The notes under the pieces are model-generated. The model did no database searches and had not been told where the DNA came from. It saw only the letters and a program-made list of their open reading frames with translations. The translations under genes and the position numbers were made by a program. Below, piece by piece: positions 24,301 through 35,632 of a DNA stretch of 64,000 bases; the first letter of the stretch is position 1; the number at the start of each line of letters is the position of its first letter. Origin of the DNA: Sclerotinia nivalis (Eukaryota; Ascomycota; Leotiomycetes; Helotiales; Sclerotiniaceae); contig JAPEIS010000012.1 in assembly GCA_029531795.1 (NCBI GenBank), forward strand, positions 1,550,001 through 1,614,000, in the 5' to 3' direction.

Positions 24301-27300
24301 TTGCCTTAGATCTCATGGGCTTTGAGGCCTCGTTGGTACGCCAGAAATATGGGCAAGGACTGATGCAAAGCCTGGAGTCCCTCAAAGTATTCGAGCAAAT
24401 TCCGAAAAATGGTAGAAAGCCTGTCGATACCCTCAAACTCTCCAGAGACATAGCCGAAACTAGAAGAGTACTACAACAAATCTTCTGGGAGATATATCAA
24501 TCATTTGACAGTCCGAGTGCTACTTGGCTAAGAGCAGGAGGCTTGTACCCATGCATTTCAACTATCACGCTGCTTGAGAACCTTCGGTCTACTTTGAGCA
24601 CAGGCATTAAATTTGGCAGTGGCATGAGAGAGAGTTTGATTAAATATGCTTTACGCATCACAGAACTCCAACGTCTACTCAGGATCGAAGAAGCGTTCGC
24701 AAAGGGTGATCAACAGCGCTTGATAGAGGAGCAGAATAACCCAGGACATACAAATTGGCAGCCAATCGACGAGCCTGATTGGCTCTTAATCGAAGTGGAG
24801 GCGAACGTTCTCATTCGGCCTGACCAAGTGGACGTAGCGAGAGCTACAATTTCTCCAAGTTCTAAATCAAACTCTGTTCTACAAATGAACATGGGACAAG
24901 GGAAGACGTCGATCATTGTGCCCATGGTGGCCTGTAAACTAGCCAATTCCGAGCGCCTTGTACGAATCATCGTACCCAAGCCATTATTAGTACCAACGGC
25001 GCAGTTATTGCAAGCACGTCTCGGATCTCTGTTAGGCCGAAGCATCCTTCACTTGCCATTTTCGAGGAAAACTCCCACAGATACGGTAAAGACTTATTTC
25101 AACTTGCACAAGACGGCTCTCCAAAACTCAGGCATTGCTATTGCTTTGCCGGAGCATATACTGTCATTTCGATTATCTGGACTTCAACGTCTTTCGGATG
25201 GTCATTTAAATGAGGGAAGTACAATGGTGAAAGTCCAACAATGGTTAAACTCTCGTTGTCGAGATGTGATGGATGAGAGCGATCAAATTCTCTCATTACG
25301 AACACAGCTCATATATCCGAGTGGGGCTCAAAAATCAGTTGGTAATTATCCTCATCGATGGGAAATCGCTCAAGCTTTGCTTGCTCTTGTATCAGGTCAC
25401 CTATACAATCTCGAGAAAGCTTATCCGCATAGCATCGAAGTTGTTCGAAGAGATTGTGGTGGATACCCTATGCCATTTTTCCTGCGAAAAGATGTCGAAG
25501 AGGAGTTACTTCATCGGCTTGTTGCTGATATCTGCAATGGGCGAACTTCCATTTTGGATATGTCTCATTGCTCCAGATCAGATCGCATAGCTATCAGAGA
25601 TTTTATAACCAAACCCAAGGTCACCACAAGTGTCTCCAAGGCCGTGAAAGGTATCTTCCCAGATAAACCCGCAATGAAACAGAATCTCTTGAACGTCCGC
25701 GGTCTGTTAGTACATCGAATCTTATTGTTGGCCTTGAAAAAGAGGTGGCATGTACAATATGGTCTTCATCCCGATAGAGACCCCATCGCCGTTCCATTCC
25801 ATGGCAAGGGTGTGCCATCGGACCAAGCTGAATGGGGCCACCCAGATGTTGCAATCCTTCTTACTTGTCTAGCATTTTATTACGATGGACTGAACAACAA
25901 ACAATTGCATCAAAGCCTCGAGCACGTTCTCAAATCAGACGATCCGGCCTCGATATATGACCAATGGTCTATGAGCTGTCCCATGCTACCTGATACGTTG
26001 CGGGATTGGAATAGTATTAATCTCGAAGATGAACAACAGATGCTTGAGCTATGGTCGTATTTTAATCTATCTCCAATAATAGTCGACTATTACTGTAACA
26101 ATTTTGTGTTTCCAGCACACGCCAAATCTTTCGGTCTCAAACTACAAGCTAGTGGTTGGGAGATCCCTCTATCCTCAGCTGACAATCCAAATTCCATCAC
26201 TACTGGCTTTAGTGGTACCAATGATAATCGAAATCTGCTGCCACTGAATCTCAAGCAGCAAGATTTGGATGGGCTCGCCCATACCAACTCTGAGGTTCTT
26301 ACCTACTTGCTTCAGCCGAGAAATCGACGGTATGTAGTTGCTGCTGATGAACGTGGCCGACATCTCTCCGAGGTTGACTTGCTGCGGAAGATCTCAAAAC
26401 TAGGCATCCGAGTGCTCATCGATGCCGGAGCGCAGATTCTCGAGTTGAGCAATGAATCACTTGCAAGAAAATGGCTTGAGATTGACCCACAGGCACTTGC
26501 GGCCGTCTACTTCGATGCAGCCGGAAAGCCAATGGTGGTTCACAAGAAATACAGGCCAGTGCCATTATCGGCCTCGCCATATTCTGATGACTTAAGGGAT
26601 GTTGTTGTTTATCTCGACGAAGCTCATTGTCGTGGAATTGATTTGAAGATGCCTGCTGATGCTTGCGGGGCGCTAACCTTAAGTGAGTCCCCCATTTATA
26701 AATACAATGAGTCAATGACACTGGTACTAACTTTGAGTAAGGTCTAGGGCAGAGCAAAGATCATACCGTGCAGGCAGCAATGAGACTAAGGCAACTCGCA
26801 ACTTCCCAATCTGTAATATTCTTTGCACCACCTGAAGTCAACCAGAGCATTTTGGACTGTGTCAAAAAGAATCACGGAAATAATCTAGATTCGCATGACG
26901 TCATTTGCTGGCTTTTGGAGCAGACATGTGTGGGTATCGAGCTTATGCAACCTCTTTATTATTCTCAAGGCATTGATTATTGCCGTAGAATTCAGGCTGC
27001 TGCCGATAATGCAGATTTCCTCGTGAACGTCGACCAGCGGGAGCAGTATCTAAATACCCTGAGGCAAAAGGAGCAACTCAGTCTAGAGCAACTTTATGGA
27101 GCTAAAACAAAATCCAAGGCTATAGTTGGCTCTGGGAAATTGACTGCCCAAACATTCAATTATGTAAAAGAGCTCAATGCGATGCGGAGAAGCTTTCGAG
27201 ATACCGGCGATGCTGTTCACCATACTGCTTTACAAGAAGTTGAACAAGAGAGAGAAGTCGCGTACGAGGTCGAAACGGTGCGAGAAGTCCAAAAGCCTAC

Positions 27301-28375
27301 GCACTACCAAGCTTGGTCATTCCCTGGTCTCGATAAAGGTATTCTGATCTTCACCAAAACTGGCCGAATACCTGCAGGCTCTACATGCTGTGAACATGCT
27401 TTTGTGGCTCTGAGAAAGACTGGAGTTGGTAGGAAGTTTGGTATTAGTGCTACGGCTCTTCATTCTCGACTATTCGTCTCCAGAGAGTTCATGCGTTCCG
27501 TTAAAGTAAACACCGAGCCACATGACAATTTCTTGGTAAGTCGGTACCATACTAGTTTGACTCATGATTAGACAATTACTAACACGTCTGTTTAGCGCCA
27601 AGTGAGCTGGGTTTTATGGAGTCCTGTCACCGAAACTGCTTTAGTTATCATACCTGAAGAAGCCGAACTTCTCATCCCAATTCTCCGCGAGGCACTAGCT
27701 CCTGTTTGCTTCCTCCTGACCTATGCAGCCCCTATAACCCGCAAAATGCTTGCTCACTTCAACGATCTCAGATATTATGCTATACCTGCACTTCCAAAGG
27801 ATTGGGTTGTGCCAATGTGGTTGTCAGTACAATTGGGTGTCTTCTCAGGGGCCCTTTATTTTGAGTTCTCTCAATATGAGTACCTGCGTAGCTTTTTGGG
27901 TTTTGAAGTCGACAAAGATATGGAAGAGTTGCAAGAGTATTGCTCGGAGGAAGAGTATCATTTTATTGATGGCTTGATTAACGAGAACGCCAACGCAAAA
28001 GAACAAAAGTCTGTTGGTTTTACGTCCAGACCTCTAACATTCTTGCAAGAATGGTTGAGTGTAAGACGCAAAGGACAAGACTTTTCTCACACTCCCATGG
28101 GATACGTGTGCCAAGGAAAAGTTCTTATAGAAATTCATCCATTTTTTAGTAAGAACGAAGCAGGCGCCGACCCAAAACTTGCTCAGTCTAGTCGCAGAGG
28201 AATATCTGGTTCAAAGGGAGCTTCGGCGAGAAATACTCATGACGATGATCTTGACGACGACTGGGCTGACATGAATGATGATGAAAATGGCGTGGCAATT
28301 GGCGATGAAAGTGATTCTGAGGATGAGGAGACTAGTAGTGGTAGCGTTTTCACAGGGTCGGACGAGGGATTTTGA
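18304..28375 (+). CDS. Giant DUF3638/DUF3645 protein (DUF6606 N-terminus), 3203 aa
   Basis: Very large protein of unknown role. The family occurs in fungi, oomycetes and plants; some database entries call it ubiquitinyl hydrolase, which nothing here confirms. Eight exons: 18304-20286, 20367-20525, 20584-20681, 20749-22170, 22223-24225, 24310-26682, 26742-27535, 27596-28375; the frame is preserved throughout. The N-terminus MESLINHIVLPPRLPG is the DUF6606 start. DUF3638 carries a P-loop, NMGQGKTS (GQGKT at 2084-2088), followed by LVRIIVPKPLLVPTA, which resembles helicase motif Ia. DESDQIL sits at about 2210. DUF3645 ends with YLDEAHCRGIDLKMP (DEAH at 2658-2661), like a motif II. The C-terminal 60 residues are acidic and Ser-rich. 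The length matches the family. Intron 2 (20526-20583) uses a GC donor. ATP-driven translocase activity is inference from the motifs. Confidence 0.9.
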
Positions 28376-28711
28376 GATTATAGTAGGATTTGCTTGAGAG
28401 ATATTGGGTAGGATGCTTGGGGATGGGGAAAGGTGGGTGAAGATATGATTGTTAGATTACGATACTGACTGGAAATTTGTTTTGCTTTTTTGCTTTTTGT
28501 GGTTACAGGAATTGGTTCATTACTTTGTAGTTAAAATATGGTAGCATACACTTTTTCTTTGCATTCGTCACGTTTATTTTCTCGACTGTGGGGTTATTAT
28601 GGAGTCCTCTAAAACAAATTTCTTCCCCCTGAAGGCCAAATTACAAACCCCTCTTTTCCTCTTCCCGTATCACCCCATCATATGACAACCCCCATCGCAT
28701 AACAACCCCCA
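28376..28711. other. Short convergent intergenic region
   Basis: About 336 bp between two gene ends facing each other. It is T-rich then C-rich, with no gene. It must contain both 3' UTRs, so the transcripts probably overlap or abut. Confidence 0.6.
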
Positions 28712-29789
28712 TCACATAACAACACACCTCTTCTTCTCCGTTTCCCTCGCCAAAAACTCCCCAAAACCCATAAACATCCAATTGCTCTCTTCCCATCCCA
28801 GCACCCCTATCTTCCCCCAATCAACTCGCTCCGCAAGACTTTTTCCTTCATCTCCTTCTCCTCTATACTCATCTCCCCTATCCCCCTCTCCTCTCTCTCC
28901 ACCCTCCCAACACCCATCATACTTTTCCTTCGCCGCTACCCACGCAGTCCACACACTCCAAACTCTACATTCTTGGCCGTTAAACTGCGTTTCTTTTGCC
29001 GTTTCCATCTCCGTTCCCATTCCTACAGTTTCTGTCTCCAGAGAAGAAGGATTGGAAGGATTGGTAGAACCAGGAATACCTTCAATCTCACCCTGTCTCA
29101 TCCCACTTACCTTCCCCTCGCGCGAGAGTTGCATGGATATCACATTAAACAATGTTTGTAATTTCTGGATTTTGGTATCGTCACTACTATCTTCTTCATC
29201 TTCCCCATTTATTTCATCTTCATCTTCATCTTCCTTTTGATGATTTGGATGATCTGAAGGAAGTGAAAGATGCAAAGGCACATAAATCAAAAGTTGCTGC
29301 ACGGGATATCCAGACGCATCATAGATTCCAGTTTCTGTCGTCTGGGTTATTTTTGGGGCAGTGCGGAAATGAGGGAGGTGTGGTGAGAGGATTTGGAGGA
29401 TGGTGGTGAGGGGGTGCGTGCCTAGGGGGTGCGTGTTAGTGGGAGTTGGGGTATTTATCGTGGGTTTATTTGTAGTTATTAGGTATTCCCATTATCAATC
29501 GATTTCAAACTCGTTGTGAGAGTAAATTGAAATCATAAAATCATAAATTATAAAATCAACGATACAAAAACAAAATTAAAACAAAAGAAAAGAAAACGAA
29601 ATACTCACGAACAACAATAATTCCACGCAACGGCTCCTCATGCGTAACACCCACAGAATCAGATTCTCCAGATACATAATCGGGATCGGAATCACGAGGA
29701 GCATCAGATAAACTCTCTACAAGTTTATAGAATTTCTCCGCGAGAGTTTCGTCTCCGCTGAGATCTATTTCGATGAGATATGTTGGCAT
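28712..29789 (-). CDS. Orphan acidic protein with C-terminal CaaX box, 296 aa
   Basis: Two exons on the minus strand: 29789-29609 and 29421-28712. The 187-bp intron starts GTGAGT and ends CCTAG after a CTAAC branch site, joining IIVV to RTHPLTTILQILSP. The N-terminus (MPTYLIEIDLSGDETLAEKF) and the block around TGIYDASGYPVQQLLIYVPL look folded. They are followed by a run of Asp/Glu (residues about 125-143), a Gly/Glu-rich linker, and a Trp-rich end (WGKIGVLGWEESNWMFMGFG). The last residues are EKKRCVVM, a classic CaaX box preceded by basic residues; Met at the last position favours farnesylation. CVVM is also the ending of N-Ras, but no GTPase motif is present here. I do not recognise the family. 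Membrane attachment by prenylation is a strong inference from the motif, not shown. Confidence 0.75.
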
Positions 29790-30611
29790 GATTAATATTG
29801 TATTTTCGCGGTAGGGGGGCCGAGGATTCGCGGGGTTTGATGAGTGTGAAAATATGATGGGATGGAGATGGAGACGGTTTTGTATGAGTGCTCTCTTCTT
29901 CTTTTGAGATACTTTGAGTAGGAGAATAGAAGTTCGCGGGAAAATTATTGATGCTGCGGATTTAAAATGGTTTTTATATTTTACCGTTATGTGTATTGGG
30001 GTATTGAGGTACTGTAGACAACTGAAATGGAGGCTGGTGCTTAGTGGGGGATTGTGAAGGATTTTATATATGTAGTGTAAGCAGGTAGGTGATTATTATT
30101 ACTATTATTATTAGGGTCATTGGAAATAAAGGGGCAGATGTATTATTTTGAGGGAACTTCGATGTGGAGATAGGTGGACGGATTTTTTTGAAAACAAAAA
30201 AATGTTTGTCTCGTTGTTAGCTATGTATTGATTGATGATGGTGGTTACGGACTGTAGGTAATGTCGCTAATTAGAATTTAGGCGGAAAATTACGCTGAAG
30301 GGTGTTTCATCGGCACAGTAAAGACAATGATAATACGATATAATAAACTTTTATTCCCTGCGGAATGCCTGCCTAGTAATCCAGTACAAATGAAATAAAG
30401 CATGTTCGAGCAGTGTTGATTATCCCATCCGTAGGCCTAATTAATCCTCTCTCCCTCCCTATGTCCAAGAACTCCAGCCTTTTAGTCCAACAGGCACCTG
30501 TCCTGCCTCGCGGTATATCCTATAGCCAACCTATTAATTAAGTCCCTCGTGCTTCTTCCTACCTTTAGTAGATTATATCCTATCCCAATTTCAGATGTCC
30601 AGCACCACCTT
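29790..30611. other. Intergenic between two minus-strand genes
   Basis: Upstream region of the CaaX gene and 3' flank of the rhodopsin-domain gene. It is AT-rich with a TTATTATTACTATTATTATTA stretch near 30091-30112. No gene is recognised. Confidence 0.5.
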
Positions 30612-32234
30612 CTACCCGATATAATGTGTACCCCTATCACCCCAAGCCTCCCCGCCTCTCCCCTCCATACTAGCCTTATGAATCTCATAATCATCTCCAT
30701 CCCCATCTCCAGATCGAGTCTTTCTTCCCTCATAATTTTCAAAGTCTTCTCTGACGTCCCATTCAGTGGTACGTCTGATGATCATCTTATCACTACCAAC
30801 TGTACTCCTATCCGCGTTATCCACTGGTGTCGAGCGTCGAATATGCGCAATATTCATAGCTCCATCAGGTCTCAATGTGCCAAGTTCCTCCCCTTCATGA
30901 CTAACTTTTGCATTCGTGTTTGTGTTATTAAAGCGAAAATTAAACATAGGTGACGGCTTCTTGGAATTGGAAATTGGAGATGAGGTAGTAGGAGTAGATA
31001 TATAATCATCTTCGTAGTCTTGAAAAGTTGATATGGTGCGAAGATCTTGTGGTATTTGGGGTGTGTTCTTTTTGGAGGATTTCCAACCCGAGCGAGAAGA
31101 AAGGAAGGTGCTTATTTTTGAGTTGGACTGAGAATGATTGTTGCCATAGGATGAATCCATAGGGTTTACTGATGCCGCGAGACCACCAGACGACATGGAT
31201 TCCATGAATGGTTTGAGAAATGATAAGCATGCGAAGAAAATTGCTGAATTGAGTTGGACAGATGTCCAGACGTAATTTCGATATGAGACAAGCGTTTGAT
31301 TTGGAAGTGTGGGAGATCCCGAAGAGGAAATGACGACGAGTCGCATTATGGATAGGGGTAGAATGCTGCCGGATCATTAGACTATCTACAGTTCTTAGGG
31401 ATAATACTTCGCTACTTACAACATTCTAGTTCCAAATGCCATGAAAACGAGGGCCTTACGCCTTAATGGCATCTGTAAGCCCCAAACGAGAAAAATTGGC
31501 ATGAAGATAATGCCACTATCAGTCACAATGTCAAGCGCCCCGATAGTTTGCCAGAATGCGCCCTTTTAAAATGTTAATAATTGCGCCGACATAGATACAC
31601 TGATTCAGCTTACGATATTGAAGCATTGCTCGGTAGAAAGAACAGCCCACGGGTTCGGCAGATCACACTGAAATGCGACTGAAACTTCCGCACACAAAGC
31701 CCATAGTATCACACATATCTCGGTAACGCGGTTGAGTATTGCGTAATTTGAATCTGGCGTCAAAGCCCGTAAATAGAACAATGTACTCAGTTTTGCAAAA
31801 CAGAGCGTTGGAATATAAACCAATTGAGATGCATAGGCATACTGCGTCGTAAGTTAGCTCACTTGAATGTGCCTTCAAGTGAAGAGAATGCACCTTTTGA
31901 TAGTATTCCAGCTCTTTACTGTTGAGAGTATCTTGGTACCGACCAAGTCCATTATTAACCATCATTGATAGAAAAACACTATGGCAGATTCCAAAGCACT
32001 AGGCTGTTAGCGTTGCTCCCAAGCTGGAACAAACTATGATATACTGACCATGGCAACTATAATCAAACCATCATCAGTACTACATCGCCTCACAACAAGA
32101 TATTTACTTCCAATCCTCGCTCCAACACCAAGTATCATTGTACTCAAACCTATCCATGATACTATGTTAACTAAAGGGCCTTCGTTATGGCTCGATATAA
32201 TGATTTGCCGTGAAGAAAGGGGCATTGATGTCAT
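30612..32234 (-). CDS. Fungal rhodopsin-domain (SAT4/PTH11-like) integral membrane protein, 471 aa
   Basis: Seven-helix membrane protein of the fungal rhodopsin-domain family, a group containing PTH11-like putative receptors; the ligand is unknown. Five exons on the minus strand: 32234-32049, 31998-31894, 31841-31614, 31562-31420, 31365-30612. Introns are 47-57 bp with frame kept. The N-terminal region has IVSWIGLSTMILGVGARIGS (helix 1), then DDGLIIVAM. Helix 3-4 motifs are QLVYIPTLCFAKLSTLFYLR and EICVILWALCAEVSVAFQC; the latter Cys with CDLPNPWAV and QCFN is a family hallmark (disulfide-like pair). IVTDSGIIFMPIFLVWGLQM and FILPLSIMRLVVISS match helices 5-6. The last helix is in SVQLNSAIFFACLSFLKPF. 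The C-terminal 200 residues are Ser/Thr-rich and cytosolic in type. There is no CFEM domain at the N-terminus. The gene is head-to-head with the amino acid permease across 1.5 kb. Confidence 0.87.
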
Positions 32235-33760
32235 TGTAAGAATGATTTAAAGATAGTGAAGAATATGAATGAATCGGCATTGGAATGAGATATACATCTT
32301 TCCTATCCTAATTCTTGCATATATTCGTTAATTGTACAAGAACTTGGGAATTTCTGATCAAAGCATCATTTCACGGAGTCGAAAAAAAAGAATACTGCTA
32401 AGACGATGCAAGGGAGCACAGCTTTACCGTACACATGCCACTCTTAAGAAAAAAGAACTTCTGTACTCCCGACTTTTTGATACTTGCTCCAGACCCGTCC
32501 CAACTGTTGGAAATAGAATTGTGCCCATAGCAGTGAAATTTATGACGATGCATTGATGAAAATGATAATGAACAATAGTTCAACCACTTGATCGAAATTC
32601 ATTCGGGGATTGGTAACAATCATCCGGAGCTCCGTAAGACCTATTCTTGGGATTTTCTGGGCGTCGCAACTGCAATAAAATTCCCATGAACATTTCTCGC
32701 TCCTTGATCCCAGACATCATCACCACAGTTTTGTCCAAGCCGTGCCACAATATGGCGATCACGCACGATGGGATTGGGGATCCAAAGAAATGTCGATCGC
32801 CGCCTCGTATGAAACGATTAAGGGTCCTTTCCAACAGCGACAAACGCGCTCGTCAGGTTACACAAGATTGTCGCCTTGATATTACTTACACACACAAGAC
32901 TTGAAAGCATACCGCCCGTCCAATGTCTGGAGGACCCTCGAACACTGTCGTAAGTGGCCCGGTTTCGTGATCGGACAAGCCGACAAGGAGGCATGATAAT
33001 TTCCAGACAATTAGGAATTTATAATGGAGAGATGAGAGACAATTCAATAGTCAAGTGGTATCGATATTAGAAGTGGAGAGGCATAGTTGTAGCTTCGTAC
33101 CTCAACAGGGGTAGCAATGTTGGATGATATGTATATATGAGTGTTATAGCGGCGATGAGGCGTTTATCAAATTAACCGTACATTGAACTAGCATTTGCCG
33201 ACATCACGTGAATAATCTAACCTTGAACAGGAAACGCTTCCCCGCTGTCATTATACCCTTACTCAAGCCTCGCATCTTTTACCTCCGAACCCAATCGAAC
33301 CATCCAACCATCCCATCCATCCAACCATGGTCCATCGAGCCATTCAGCCATTCTCTACGGAAAAGATGATATTTGATGGAGCATCTTGGAATGCATATTC
33401 GTATTTATCCCTTGCACCAGCTAACGTATCATAATATACAGACCATATTAAAATGCACCTCGCTCCAATTTATGCATCGGATATTTACCGAAAAGGTGTA
33501 ATGAGACAGCTTATCCTGTAGGTGGTGTCAAGGATTTCTTTTTTCCTATCTGCCACTCGGTGACCCATCACCCATGCAAGGTTCTTGTTCTGCAGTGTCT
33601 GTAATGTCTGCAGTGTATCTTCAAGAAGGGCAGATAGCTCTCCGTCCCCGTTGTGATTTTCTTTTGCTTCATCTCTCTTCGTTTTGGTTGCAATTGTCCG
33701 TTGTTCATGAGCTTGTTCGGCGATTAGTTTTTTCCCGTATAGCATTCTTTGATTTTAACC
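32235..33760. other. Divergent intergenic region, possible gene remnant
   Basis: Separates the rhodopsin-domain gene (-) and the permease (+). Most of it reads as promoter and leader DNA, with CCATCCAACCATCC-type repeats at 33300-33330. The minus strand from about 33030 to 32580 has protein-like stretches in more than one frame that I could not join into a gene. Confidence 0.4.
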
Positions 33761-35632
33761 ATGGAGGACAAGAATTTAGAACTGGGCGTGATCGCTAGGT
33801 CGACGTCTTCTGATGAGATACCTCATGCCCGGTCGAAAGGCAATACGAGCAGAGATGATCGAGAAATGGCATATTTTGGAAAACGCCAGCAATTGAAGGT
33901 ATGCGCCAAGTACAAGTATCATTGACAAAGCTGAAATGATATAGCGTAATTTTGGCTTCTTGTCGATTGCGGGTTTCGTCTGCAGTTTGCTTTCGACATG
34001 GGAAGGAATGTTTGCCGTCTTCCTGTACGGGTTCCAAAATGGTGGACCGGCAGGATTAGTTGTAAGTTCCTCATCGTAGTTCCACCTAAGCTCAAATGTC
34101 GCTGGAATATACTAATCCTCGATGTCCAGTACGGCTACATCTTCTGTTTTATTGGTACATTATGTACCGTCGCCAGTTTGGCAGAGATGTCCTCCATGTT
34201 CGTATAGCCTTTCCCTTGAGGGCGCATAGATCTGATAGCAGCAATAAGGATGCCATTGAGCGGCGGTCAATATCACTGGGTGTCGATTCTCGCCCCTAAG
34301 TCCCACGCAAAGTTCCTCTCATACATGACAGGCTGGCTTACGGTCATTGGCTGGCAAGCAGGCCAAGCAAGTGTTGCTTTCCTCTGCGCAACATTAGTCC
34401 AGGCTTTGGTGATATTGAATCATCCAACCTACGTCCCTGAGCGATGGCAAGCAACCTTGATATTCTACGCGGTACTAGCTGTTGTTTTGTTTGTCAATAC
34501 GTATTTGGCTCGTTGGTTGCCAAAGATTGAAGGATTGGTTCTTTGCATCCATATACTTGGATTCTTTGGTGTTCTTATTCCTCTAGTCTACCTTGCACCC
34601 CATGGAAAGGCAACTGATGTCTTTGCTACGTTTGTCAACGGTGGTGGTTGGTCCACAGATGGAATATCATTCTTCATTGGCTTGATTACAAGTGTTTTCT
34701 CCTTTCTCGGTAAGGCTAGCCGTTCACTTCCTCCCTGTGATACTCGTAGCCAAGAGTAGAGCTAATACATGTCTCAGGAGCCGATTCTGCTTGCCATATG
34801 AGTGAAGAAATTCACAATGCCTCTACAGTCGTACCTTGGGCAATGATCACTACGATTCTTTTGAATGGTGCTTTAGGTTTCGCACTACTTATCGCCCTTC
34901 TCTTCTGTCTCGGAGATATCAATGACGCTCTCACTTCTCCTACTGGCTTTCCGTTTATTGAGATATTTAGGCAAGCCACTAATAGTAACTCTGCTGCAAC
35001 TGGAATGACATGTATCATTGTGATAATCATGTTCGCCGCGGCTATTGGTATTATGGCAACTGCTTCACGTTTACTGTGGGCTTTCGCGAGAGACCATGGA
35101 GTACCAGGTAGCGCATATCTCTCTCGTGTAAGCAGATGCCCAAGCCCCTTTGTTGATTCCATCTGACTCTCTTCTACAGGTGCATGAACCAACAGCATTA
35201 CCGTTATACTCTATCCTAGTCAGTGCCATTATCTCACTCTTATTGGCACTCATCAATATTGGAAGCACTGCGGCATTCAACTCGATCGTCTCCGTCAATG
35301 TTGCGGCATTTTTCACCTCCTACATGATACCTATCGTCCTGATCCTCAAGAAACGTCTCCGCAGAGATCCAATAAAGGATAAGATACATTGGGGGCCGTG
35401 GAGAATGGGCCCAATCCTTGGTCCAATTGTCAACATTTCCGGATTGATTTATTCGATGATCACCATGTTCTTCAGCTTCTGGCCCAATACACAAGTCGTT
35501 ACTCCAGTCACTATGAATTGGTCCTGTGTTATTTTTGCTGCTGCTATCCTTTACAGCGTGGTGTTCTACATGATTTGGGGCAAACACTCTTATAAGTGGC
35601 CAATAGTCGATCCTATAAGAAGACAGCAGTAG
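33761..35632 (+). CDS. APC-superfamily amino acid/GABA/choline permease, 528 aa
   Basis: Plasma-membrane transporter of the APC superfamily, in the group of fungal GABA, choline and amino acid permeases; the substrate cannot be told. Six exons: 33761-33898, 33945-34061, 34130-34197, 34249-34709, 34778-35127, 35180-35632. The frame is kept. The start CCATGG is a strong context and gives a typical short hydrophilic N-terminus. Family motifs: NFGFLSIAGFVCSLLSTWEG (helix 1), AEMSSMMPLSGGQYHWVSIL (helix 2-3 loop signature), SHAKFLSYMTGWLTVIGWQA, ADSACHMSEEIHNA (conserved HMSEE), RLLWAFARDHGVPGS, VNISGLIYSMITMFFSFWP. About twelve membrane segments and 528 residues match the family. Exon 3 ends at an unusual donor (GTTCGT at 34198), but no other donor restores the signature motif. 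It is divergent from the rhodopsin-domain gene. Confidence 0.9.

Noticed and set aside
28782..29240. 152-codon + strand Ser/Pro-rich frame
   Set aside because: It is the antisense shadow of the acidic CaaX gene exon 2.
33485..33745. 86-codon minus-strand frame before the permease
   Set aside because: It lies in the permease promoter/leader, has no domain, and repeated TLQTLQ codons come from a CTGCAGTGT repeat.
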